From NCBI GenBank assembly GCA_009746045.1, contig RPFO01000667.1, forward strand, positions 7,217,046-7,281,045: DNA of 64,000 nucleotides, in the 5' to 3' direction. The number at the start of each line of letters is the position of its first letter. Within the stretch, counting starts at the first letter, position 1. The notes beneath the pieces are model-generated. The model saw only the letters and a program-made list of their open reading frames with translations. It was not told the DNA's origin and made no database searches. Below, in pieces: positions 50,601 through 61,133 of this stretch. The stretch is from Mesostigma viride (lineage: Eukaryota; Streptophyta; Mesostigmatophyceae; Mesostigmatales; Mesostigmataceae). The translations under genes and the position numbers were made by a program.

Positions 50601-53343
50601 TCACAAATTGCCAGTCTGCTTGCCCAACGCGGCCACCAACTTCCGCAACCTTGTAGCAACCGGGCTGACACTGCGCACGAATTTGCTTGCCGACTCCTTC
50701 TTGCCAGAAGACTTGATCACATCGGGCCGGCTCCCCTTGACCTTACGCATGGTCTCGTCCAGTGTGCTAGCGCGCGTACGCCCCGAGGTTCTAACCCGTG
50801 CTGGGGCAGCCGCCGCAGAGGACAATGGACTCGATGGCGGCGCCGTGGTCTCTTCCGCACTGTTAACAGCCGGATCTGCGGCGGCGTCAAGGAGGTCGGA
50901 CTGCCTAGACCTGGCAGCAGTCGCACGAAGACTGCTTTCCCTCACAGCTGTTGTAGAGGCGGGCTTGTCAGTGGCAGCGGTCACGCCAGCAGGCTCCGGA
51001 GGCGCAGGGCACGCGGCATCGCTGCCTTGTGCTGGCGCAGGCACTGCATTCTCCGCACCTTCAGCTGGCTGGTCGCGCTGCTTGGTGTGGATCAGGTAGT
51101 GGGCGACCGAGGGGTACCCTGCCGAGAGAGCCTGCAGGATGAGACGGGAAAGATTTTTTTACGTGCAACCCACTCGAGCAAAGCCATGAGCTTGGGGAAG
51201 ATATGGGTGTATGGTGCCAGCTAGGATGAATACGGGTGGGAAAATATACAAGTGCGGCCTTCATAAACGTTTCATGAGGGCAGTGGCAGCATGGCAGGCA
51301 ATGTTTGGTGACAGCAAGGAAGGTAAATGATTTCAGAGGAGGCATATGTAAGGAAATTCTAGCAAGTTTGTAAGGCACATCAATAGCAAGCACTCAGTTC
51401 CAGGAATAAAAAAGAAGCGGCCTTGCGCTGCCTGAGTGGGTGTCCAGATGCCATGGTTCGCCGGAATGACAATGAAAGCCAGGGTCTTAGAGGCACCCCA
51501 TGGTACCCAGATACAAGCTAGCATAAATAACAAATGACAGCTACATCAACACCTGGTATCCTCCACCATATCGGGTTCAGATTTGCCCCCTGACTCACCG
51601 TCTTGTACAGCTGTCCTGTGGCGGGCCAGCCCTTCTTCCTGGGCCGGCAGATGCTGCAGTTGCAGATGTCCCTGCACACGGGGCACACCCACGTGGCGGC
51701 TGCCAGAATCTCCTTCACGTTCTCCCCATACCTGTACACGAGGGCAACAAGATGGCAAGCCAGGAAGCCATTCGTTCATGAGGAGGCCTTTCATCTACAC
51801 AGAGCATTAACATCATTTACAAATAGCAGGGCAAACATGTTCTCCCATGCCTGCATATGAGAGAGTAGCTTCGCCAACAGCAAGGGTGCAGAAGGGAGGT
51901 CATTTTATCAACAAGGAAGCCTTTTATAATACTGCTAAAAACGCAGGGCGATCACGTGCTCCCACTATCTGTATTTTATACCTGCAAAAGTGATCCCAAA
52001 TCCACTGGGGTCACCCCTAAAAACCATTGTACATGTAGGTCAGGATGGACTCAACGCCACCACATCACGAGGGGGGATGCGACGAGGAAACAGCAAGGGG
52101 TTCACCCGCCACACCACGAGGGGGGGCATGATGAGGACGCACCAAGGGGTTTTCCAGCAAGAATGCAGTGAACGGCTTTGAAGGAAAGACTCCCCACCGC
52201 CCCTCCACACATACACCCTAACCTAAGCGACATACTGGACAGCTCACGGTTGAGACAAAGGAAGGGGGCGACATGCTGAGGGCACCCACCTCATGTAGAT
52301 GCAGTCCCCGCAGAAGCACCCCTGCAGGGAGCGGCACTCGGAGCACTCAGTGCGCAGCCCAAGTGTCTTCTGGCTGTTGTCATCGACACAAGTACGCCAG
52401 GACACGTACGGCAGGTTTAGAGACGTAGACATTTGCTTAGGGGTTGCCAAGACAACGCCAGGACAAACACACAAGGACATGCACGCCCGGACAAGCACAC
52501 CAGGAAGAGAGACACAGGCACACAGATTGGCTTAGGGCAGGCAGCCAAGAATCTATCAACCTGGTGAATCTGTAAGTGTTAGGAAAAGGAAACTAGGCCG
52601 TCCCAATGCAGCACCATGTTCGAGACATTACGACATTGTATCACGAGTAGGCGGGCCGTAATGAAAGCTTTCATTAGATAGCGCAGTAACAGGACGAAAG
52701 GGAGCGACGTCTACAAGACGAACATACCGGCATTGGTGGCACGTCTTTCCGTTCACAGGGTCGTAAATGCGCGTGCCGTCGGGGTTATACCCGTCGACCA
52801 TGAGCTCCCACTCCTCCTTGGCGTTGCCCAGCAATGCGATGTGCTCGGGGCCGTACTCTTCCGGCTGCGCGCCGCACGGGACCTGTCGTGGCTGCCATTT
52901 GGACCGGCTCGCCTCGCCCGCGAGAATCTCGCGATCGGATAGCTCAGAATATGATACCGTTGGTTGGCCTTCAAGGCTGGTAATCGAGACAAAGAAGCAA
53001 TGCCGGGATGTAAAGGCATCAGTGGACGACGATGCATGCAAGAACTACGGCATTTCAGCCTGGTTAAGATACGTGGGCATTAGCGGCAGCGGTGGAAGTG
53101 GCATGCGACGCCTGCAAAGCCCGGCCCAGATACTTACCGCCTTGATTTCCTCCGCTCAACAGAGACCGGGATATGGTTGGATACTGCTGCATTGGGACGT
53201 GGGCGTTTGGTTGCCCGCGCTGCAGCTGATAAACGCGCCGATGCCTCCTCTAGGCCCAGCTCCCGCATTCGCTGCAAATTCTCTTGCATTTTAGACTCGC
53301 GCTGCTTTTCATAGTCCGAAACGATTGTAGAGCCCATGGCCAT
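50601..53343 (-). CDS. CDCA7: CDCA7-like zf-4CXXC_R1 protein
   Basis: Five exons on the complement: 53343-53138, 52976-52728, 52373-52290, 51731-51599, 51131-50601. GT-AG and phases fit, giving 400 aa. The start has GCCACCATGG context. N-terminus 'SDYEKQRESKMQENLQRM' then 'RRKSRRLEGQPTVSYSEL', like the basic RRSxR segment of the family. The cysteine domain is complete: C148/C151 (KTCHQC), C162/C165, C171/C173/C176 ('SLQGCFCGDCIYMRYGENV'), C196/C199, C203/C205/C208 ('CPVCRDICNCSICRPRKKGW'), followed by 'GYPSVAHYLIHTKQRD'. The C-terminal 150 residues are A/S/T-rich and unconserved. CDCA7 proteins bind hemimethylated CpG and recruit HELLS/DDM1 remodellers, so a nuclear role in maintaining DNA methylation is expected. 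Confidence 0.92.
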
Positions 53344-56300
53344 GGTGGCTAAAACACCAAGCGCGCAGCCTCTCAGCGGTCCGTAATTGGTTGGCACCGA
53401 GGCGATGGTTTTCTGCGGTGTGGTCAGTTATCTGCTTGAGTCGAGCTCGTCAAGCTACTTTGTACTCGACGCATGCACTGCGGACCTATGGATCACATGC
53501 CGAAGAGGCGCGCGCGCGCGGTCCTAAAATCCTGCATCGGCGTTCCGACTTCCCGCGCAGGAGACCAGGCGCGGGAATTCACTGCGCGCGAAAATGTACA
53601 TGAGCGGGTAAACCTCGGGACGCGACGCGAAGTTCTGGCAGGTTGGCGGTCTGGCCAGCCCGCGCAGAAGCGTGGCAATTGGCACGCGGGCTGTCGATCC
53701 TGGATCACAAGCGCGGGCCAGTTCTTCTGCTAAGGTTTGTCACAATAACGCAAAACACGTGGCAGAGAATAGTGGCTGTCACTTGTCAGAATTGTCAATT
53801 AGACATGGATGGCGTATCTTTTACCGGATAACAACGATCGCAGCTTCTCTGGGAATCAGTGCGCAAGGCTCGTTCACGACTCACAAGAATTCTCGTCGAG
53901 CCCAATTTATGTGTCAGAAATGGCCGCCAGTTCATTGCCGTGGCTCATGGAAGCGGTTACGCAGATATAAATGCATTTTTTCCCATGGCTGACGCGTATT
54001 ATATTTGGCGCACGAGGAAATATACCTTTGGAGGGTCACGCCAAGTGTCACGCAAGCTGTGCTCTGCAAAGCCGGCCGCGATTTCTTAGGTAAATTCACT
54101 TCATTGCACCTTGCAGAAGAAAATTTGTGTAAAAAATACCGGCAAATTTCATAACTGCTCGACGAGCCCAAATGCCTATGTAATTGTCTTCCCCCGAAGT
54201 AGTTCGGTATTTCAGCTATTGTACATATTGCCACGCTATTTAAGGTGTTGCCTGCAAGTGAAAATTAAGAAGTACCGGTGCCTGGTAATCTTTAGCAACT
54301 TGTTAAAATGCTGCGTGACATTATACCTTTCTAACGCGTTGCGTGATATGCGCTAAAGTTGCCGTTTATGATACCACAGAGACAGCAACGGCCTAATGCT
54401 CGATTCGCGTCAAATTATTGGCGCGCGCGCAGGAGAGGAATCGAGCAATGCATACAAGACAGAAAAGGAGAGCAAGGCCAGTTGTCAAACCGCACCAGTA
54501 GGTTTACTACGTAAGTCGTGCAAGGGTTGCAGAGTATTGTCCATGCCTCGCCGATAACTCAACAGCAAACACACGACCGTGGTTTGTTGTCTCAACCCAT
54601 ATATAACGCACGTGTTTTGATTCCCAGCACGTGTTGATTCCCAGCACGTGTGTTGATTCCCAGCACCTGCACGCTAACTTATGGCACAGCAGAAATCAAG
54701 CATCACGCACGTTTGCTTTGCAGTATATGTTTTCTAAGCGGTTGATGCAGCAGCAGCTGCCAACAACTTGGCAGCTATTTACACAGCTTTGCATGCGTAA
54801 TTATATTGAGTTGCGACGTGCCATGGTGGCAAATGCTGAGCCAAGCTGGGCGGTCCGAGAATTTCGGTTTCCTGTTTAATTTTTTCCCCCATGAGTTACG
54901 CCATTTTATGATGACACTAGCCAGTATTCCCATTTTTGTGATTTTCTGGCAAGTTAACTTAGTCAGTATGGTTTTTAGCGAGCCACCGCGGCCGGGTTGT
55001 TTGTCCACCAAGTAAGCACGGTTCTCCTGCGTTGCACTATCTGATTGGTACACTGCTTGTCCGCTAGGCGATGCCAGAATACACATGTCATTTGCTACAC
55101 TCCCATCCAGCACCCCCATAATCCTGGTCGCTAGTATACTGATGACATCGCAGGTGCTGGAATACACCAGCTGATGGTACGGTGTAGTTCCATGTCTCGA
55201 TTCTTTCTTCTCAGATGCAGCGTTTTGACCGAAGTGGTTTTGACCGAAGTGGTCCACTGGTTTACGATTTAAAGGTCTTGAACCAGCTGAGGTCCTGATA
55301 CGCGACTGAAATGCCGCTCCTTCCTTTTTGAATGCAAAGCCTGTCAAAGCGACTTGGAAAAGTGGACTGAAAGGCTAAACGGCTTATTTTTCTGCAATTA
55401 GTCCTTAAAGTCCTGTAAACTTGCTTCTTGTTGTCTGCGCTTTTCCTTCATACACCAGGAGCAGTGAAGGCTGAACCGTACTGGCCATATATAAACAAGA
55501 AGACAGGGCATTAGAAGCAGACACTAGACTCCATATAAAAGTGAGTTGAAGCCACAGCCAGTTGCAGTAAGCATTTGGTCAATGGTTGACAGAAGATTGG
55601 CGGTGGACCCTGGGATGTTGAGGATTTGGGGCCCTTGAATGTTTCTTATGTGCGCCCTTGAGCATATTATGTGTGCACCAGTTTGGGGGGAATAAGTATC
55701 TGACACTCAACGAACCGGTCGAACCCACCCTTTTTTTCCCCGTTCAACAGTTCCAGTGCCTTACAACTGTTCCAGCATGCTTGGCCAGCGCATTTACTCA
55801 GTATGGGCATCGTAGTATCGCACAGTCAAATGCAAAGTGAAGTTAATCCGTGTAAAGTTCTTTAAGGAGACCAATTTAAAAATGAGACTAGGATCCGTGT
55901 ATTATTTGAGCCCCGCTTCATGGATCACATGAACATACTATCTAGTAGTTTCTGATTAAGGCAAGACGGGGGGGTGGGGGGTGGGTAGTCTTTTACCAAA
56001 GTTAGGCATAATTGCTTTCCATCACGTAATGCCGTTACCTCCTCTGTCTACCTTTTTGCTTACACCAGAGCGCTCGCTCTTCACACAAAAATCCTTGACA
56101 GTAGCACACCAGCAGGGAAGTCCTCAAGCTACATGAAAAAGCATGTTGAAAACAGACTGATTATTTTGAGTCGCTGGCTGGCTGGTGGGTGAAATGGTGG
56201 GCAGGCAGGTAGGCTCGTTTCATGGGCTAATCAGTTGATAGGCAATTCAGTTACCAAGGGGTGGCATAGCCAACTTGCATGCTTGACTTGCGTCCCTGCT

Positions 56301-56498
56301 TGGTTGTGTGCAACTTGTTGCCAGTGCCAGCAATGGGATACCTTCACCCCCTCTCGTGTCAAGCTCATCTGCCTTACTCAATTGCCTCCATGTGGTGAAT
56401 GCATGGGTGCCTTGCGTGTTGTGTTCCGCCAGCGATCCAGAGATAGCAGACTGAGAGGAATTTAGATTAACGCCCGATCCGACCGATTCCTCGCCACC
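53344..56498. other. no gene recognised
   Basis: The interval upstream of the CDCA7-like gene. A 190-codon frame on the complement (54775-55347) has no recognisable domain or start context and is left uncalled. 54614-54668 holds three copies of TTGATTCCCAGCACGTGT. 53508-53520 is an (GC)n-type run. Confidence 0.5.
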
Positions 56499-56894
56499 AT
56501 GACGAAGAGGCACGGGCGCAAGGCCAAACTGAAAGCACAACAACAAGCAATGGAAGAGGCCAAGGGGAGGGCAAAGCAGCAAGTGGCGGAAGAGGCCCAA
56601 GGGAAGGCGGAGCAGCAAGCGGCCGAAGAGGCCCAATTGAAGGAGGAGCAGCAAGCGGCGGAAGAGGCCCAAGGGAAGGCGGAGCAGCAAGCGGCGGAAG
56701 AGGCCCAAGGGAAGGCGGAGCAGCAAGCGGCGGAAGAGGCCCAAGGGAAGGAGGAGCCGCTAGCGGCGGAAGAGGCCCAAGGGAAGGCGGAGCAGCAAGC
56801 GGCGGAAGAGGCCCAAGGGAAGGCGGAGCATCAAGCGGCGGAACAAGCCAAGCAGAACGTGGTGAGGCTGTGTGAAAAGCTTGGCCTCTTCTGA
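56499..56894 (+). CDS. A/E/Q/K-rich repeat protein exon (KAEQQAAEEAQG repeats)
   Basis: Open for 131 codons from an ATG in good context (CGCCACCATGA) to TGA. After a basic start ('MTKRHGRKAKLKAQQQAMEE') it has about eight 12-residue repeats of KAEQQAAEEAQG, predicted continuous charged helix, then a short unique end 'NVVRLCEKLGLF'. The paralogous end at 63.4-63.58 kb is attached to an ankyrin-type segment ('HVDVAHFLREAKGKAEQQ'). So this is either the C-terminal exon of an upstream ankyrin gene or a detached, independently started copy. DNA repeat unit 36 nt. Confidence 0.6.
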   Translation: MTKRHGRKAKLKAQQQAMEEAKGRAKQQVAEEAQGKAEQQAAEEAQLKEEQQAAEEAQGKAEQQAAEEAQGKAEQQAAEEAQGKEEPLAAEEAQGKAEQQAAEEAQGKAEHQAAEQAKQNVVRLCEKLGLF

Positions 56895-57301
56895 ACTGTG
56901 CGCGCCGAAAACTGGCAGGAAGACTGGCGCAAATCCGTACCTGGAGGGTTGGTGGCTGTGGAGTGGAGGATATTACACCATTTCTTAGCTGGACCACAAA
57001 TTGGCTGCTCAATTGTCCTGCTTCAATCGATGTGGGTTTATGGCACGTCCTTTAACCGGCCACTCTGCTGCCTCATTGATCAAAGCTGCGCCTGATTCCT
57101 CTGGTCTGATAAAGCAGCCTGCCCGCACCCATCCAGGGGCCTTACTTGTGGAAACGACTGTAACCGGGCTACTCATTAGCACTTAATAGATAGCTTCAGA
57201 CCAGGAAGTAGAATTTCTTTTTCCAAGCTTTTGGCAGGTTTAATATACCTCCAGGTTGTGTTGCTGGTCACTGAGCACCTTCGGTTTACCCTTTGATAAT
57301 A
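56895..57301. other. spacer between tandem units
   Basis: Patchily homologous to 63582-63999 (CTTGGCTGGTCCACAAA, CAGGTT...CCTCCAGGTTG), showing that the duplication includes the spacer. No separate gene seen. Confidence 0.5.
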
Positions 57302-57496
57302 TGAGGGTAAAGCTGCCTAGCGGGGCCTGGATGTCAACCTTGCCGACCCGCTTGGTATGCCCTCATTGTGATGGATGGGCACGGGTGCTGCCATACTGCT
57401 CTTGTGTGGAAAACTTTCGTAGACTGGTGCAGCACCGATCCGGTAGCGTGAAGCACTTTGACGGATGCAAGGCGCCATCAACAAGGCACCCTCAAG
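57302..57496 (+). CDS. candidate exon with Cys/His cluster, unknown
   Basis: From ATG 57302 to a GTAAGC donor at 57497 the frame encodes 'LVCPHCDGWARVLPYCSCV', then 'LVQHRSGSVKHFDGCKA'. The spacing C-x2-C, C-x-C, H, H and C could form a zinc-binding fold. The exon ends in phase 1, whereas the next ankyrin exon is phase 0, so either an exon is missing or the two are not joined. Family not recognised. Confidence 0.4.
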
Positions 57497-57613
57497 GTAA
57501 GCTGATTCGCCTTCCTCTGGATAACGTGCTCCCCTTTTTTCCTTCTACATGTAACTGCTCCGTTTTTTTTTCTTCCTCTGTGGCCTTCCCTTTTCCCCGC
57601 AAATTCATGGCAG

Positions 57614-58351
57614 GAGGAGCTGGTCATTGCTGCTATGATGGGTGACCTGAGGCGGGTCAAGCACCTGGTGGAGGACAAGGGGATGAGCGTGTACACCAAG
57701 GACAAGGAAGGTGTTGGGCTTTTCTTCGGTTTTTACACACTAGATTTAGAACCGATCGACCTGTGCTTGCCTCTCAACTCCCAGCTTATTCCGTACCTTG
57801 GCGCTTAACTTGGGATGCTGTTGGCTGTGGTGCGTTGCTCCTGCTCAAGACAGTGAGGATGTTTGTAGCTTGTACAAGATATCTGCATCAACTGAAGTCT
57901 CATTTACAGATTGTCAGTGTGTAAACTCAGCGGGCTCCATGACTTGGTGATTACCTGCATGCTGCGTGCTGCGGTTTGCATCCCCGGCCCTGCGTGAAAC
58001 AGTATTGCGACGCTCCGCTTCATAGAGCGGCTTTGGAAGGCCGCCTGGAGGTGGTCAAGTACCTGGTGGAGGACAAGGGGATGGATGTCAACACCAAGGG
58101 CCAGGTAAGTGTCCTGCCAGGCTTGAGGAAGCAGATAGAGGATTTTCTCTCCTTCTTGGCTTGGAAATGCTTCTTGGATGCCTTGACACGGCTTTGTGGA
58201 TGCATTCACGGCTATCTATGGTTTCATCCCCATTTTTGTGCAAAAGCAGCTTGGGCGGAATGCGCTCCACTACGCTGCTCTCAACGGCAACCTGCAGCTG
58301 GTCAAGTACCTGGTGGAGGACAAGGGGATGAATGTCAACATTAAGGACAAT
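57614..58351 (+). CDS. ankyrin-repeat gene, unit 1 (three exons identified)
   Basis: Exons 57614-57706 ('AMMGDLRRVKHLVEDKGM'), 58003-58104 ('YCDAPLHRAALEGRLEVVKY' then 'LVEDKGMDVNTKGQ') and 58250-58351 ('LGRNALHYAALNGNLQLVKY'). The last two are exactly 102 nt, phase 0 at both ends, with one ankyrin repeat each and GTAAGT donors. The first exon's donor is mutated relative to unit 2 (GAAGGT for GTAGGG), so splicing there may use the next GT at 57711. No start codon or 3' terminal exon is certain; transcripts could run on into unit 2. Ankyrin repeats mediate protein contacts. Confidence 0.75.
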
Positions 58352-61133
58352 GTAAGTGCATGGGCATAATTGCAAAGCCCATGGGCAGCTGTCCAGCCGA
58401 CTCTGTGCTTGCTTTGGGTGGCTGACCTCCTGCTGTGTAGGAAGTACATGGCATCGTACCGAGTCATGTGTCTAGCAGTATGCATGGCAAAGGAAAAGTT
58501 GGGAAATCTGGTGCCATGATCTAACCCTGCAACCGCTTTAGATGGGAAATAAGAACAACATGCTCGGCCCATTTGTCCTGTTGATGTCATTTTCTTATCA
58601 CTTTTTTGCATGGTGAAGTCTCTTTTGTTTCATCTGGGTATTTTATGGAGGACAGGAATTGAAACTTTGTCAATCGGGTAAAGAAGCGGATATTCCTGAT
58701 TTCATCACATGGGACCCAAGCGGTATTTCCTTGAAGTGGCATTGTCTGCAGCAGCTCGTGCACAAGTTGCTGTAATGCCATATTGGCGTGTGCAGCGCAT
58801 CCATGAAGCACTTATGTCAGCCAGCTCTTGCATATGCAACTTCTTGAAATCTGCTAACTGTACAACCGCTCTATTCTGTGGCAAGATTGTGACATGAAGG
58901 CAATCTCGCAGGAGTGGCTGAGGGCCACACCATCATCATCATCACTCATCCACATTAGGCTCAAGTGGTCTAAGAAGAAAACGGCAAAGAAGAACACGGC
59001 AACATGCTAGGCAAACTGCAGCTGCTAGAAATAGCTCACATGAAGATAATCTCGCAAGAGTGGCCAGTAAGCGGGCCACACCATCGTCATAGTTACTCAT
59101 CCGCTTTAGGCTCAAGTGGTCCACAAGAAACAGGGCAACATGCTCTGCCAGCCAAATCGCAGCTGCAAGAATTAACTTAATAATAAAGAAAGTGTGTGCA
59201 GATAACCAGGATGCTGAGGAAAAAGCCTAATCGAGTGGCGTGGTAGCTAATCGAGAGATTCCGGAGACTTTTGCCCTTCCCATTGCGCTATGCTGACAGC
59301 CAGTGCTTACAACGGTTTTAACTGGAAACGGCCACCAAACTAAGCGCAATTTCACCAAAATAAGCGCAATACGCTCAAATTCTGCGTTTGGAAGGGCACT
59401 GCGCTAGACTTTTTGCCCTTAGGGGCAGGGAATCTGCGCTTAATGCTACGGCGATCTACCACTGAGGCCGTTTTCATTTTGTAGCCGTGGGCATAACCGT
59501 AGCGCCTTGGAAGTGCAAAGGTCTCCGGAATCTCTCGAGTTCCCTCTGACAGCCATCGTCATGAGCCCCGCTGGAAGAGATGAAACCTATTTTAGTGACA
59601 ACCTTACTGGCTGCAGCCTTCTGGTAAGCCCCACCCAGCAACCACATCATTCCTTGCCTGGACTACGGGCCATACCAGGCCGTGCTGGGATAGTGTAAGA
59701 AGCACGCTGCCCCTATGCCTGCCTGTAGAAGGAACCGAGGAGCGCATTGCCCGGCCTTTGGTGGGGATGACGTTGCTGTTGGGAAAGTGTAACAGGCACG
59801 CTGCCACGGTGAAGCCGCCCTTGTGTCCGCCTGTGTGAGGGACTGGTGGGCGCATCTCCCAGCCTTTGGTGGGGATGGCAACACTGTTGGGATAGTCGAA
59901 GAAGCATGCTGCGGCTGTTAGGCCGCCCTTGTGTCTGCCTGTGTGAGGGATTGGTGGGCATATTGCCCTGTTTGTAGCAGATTATTTGGTGGGGAGCATG
60001 TTTTGCCAAGCAATAACGTCACTTGTGCACGAGGCAGACCCGATGATGTGGCATGCTGTCTATCATTGTACCACACACAGGCAAAGACCCCGCTGTTTCT
60101 GGTGTCAAGACGACCATTTGTTAACCCTAAGTTCCCCAGGCGGCCCTAACATAGCGTATCTCCCTAGCACACAACACATTTCATGCCCCTGATGTGCCTG
60201 CTGCCGCCAATCATCCTACTACCATGACTTGGTGATGACCTGGGCATGCTGTGTGCTGTGATTTGCAATATGTCACGTACCCGGCAGTTTTTGCATCAAT
60301 GTAAGAAAGACTTTTTTGCTTTATCGTCCTTAGCCAGCCTTTCCCTGCGGCATTCAACAAATGATAACATGGTCGCATATTTTTCTGACCGCATTTGTGC
60401 CCCAATCAGTTACATATAAGACACCTGTCAATAAGTGCTGAACACCAAACTACGTACAAAGGTGCACAAAACACGGGGTTGATACTTAGCCCCTGCTCAT
60501 CTTGTCCTTTTAGTAGAATACCGAAAGCCGAAAGGGGCACAGAAGAGGATGACTTGTCACATCCGCAGTGATAGGTACGGGCCGTATGTTGTAGCCAGTC
60601 CACCAGTGTTAAAATTCTGCCTTCCCACCTCCCCACCTGCCCTTATGGCCAGAAGAAGGTCTCTGCCATTGCAGGGGGGGAGACAAAAGGGGCGGGAGCA
60701 GGAAAGTATGGATGTGGGAAGGGGATAAGGAGATAAGGACATGGGAAGAGGGTGGGAAGGGTGGCAGCGGCAGCATGTGCAGGGGGGGAAAGGGGGCTCT
60801 GACAGCGGCTGGATTACTACTGTTGGCGGTGGTTTTGCATGGTCCGCCATTCTAGTCTGTCAGCTAAGCCAATGGCTGCAGAAATACTTGAGGAGAAGTA
60901 AATAGCACGGAGACGTTACTAGTTGTGTCACCGCCATAGGAAGCTAATTCATGTGCTGGCCAGGGTCTAGGGCCATAAGCCTTCAAGATGCTGGGCCACG
61001 TAATGAACAGCCCTGTCTGGTGATGCAGGTGCATTGACGTTGCATTTGCGGTGTGAGAGGACCATTTCTAGTTGCCTGCATGCCTTCATTGCCACGTGCT
61101 TGGCATTGTGTGCCCTCTGCTGATGGGAAGCAG
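58352..61133. other. noncoding duplicate block between ankyrin units
   Basis: 58352-60215 aligns with 61884-63345 over most of its length (for example GGCAAACTGCAGCTGCTAGA and TTTTGCCAAGCAATAACG in both), apart from a 286-bp insertion at 59252 and an extra 120-bp repeat at 59760-59880. 60216-61133 has a fragment like the intron before exon 2 (CATGACTTGGTGAT) and otherwise no gene. Confidence 0.7.
59252..59537. mobile_element. 286-bp MITE-like insertion
   Basis: Ends CGAGAGATTCCGGAGACTTT and, inverted, CGAGAGATTCCGGAGACCTT. Similarity continues about 38 bp inward to GCGCTA. The sequence is absent from the paralogous position in unit 2 (about 62786), which defines it as an insertion after the duplication. 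No coding capacity. It contains repeated AAGCGCAAT words. Confidence 0.85.

Noticed and set aside
54775..55347. 190-codon frame on the complement
   Set aside because: No domain, no good start context, no repeat or splice support; treated as chance.
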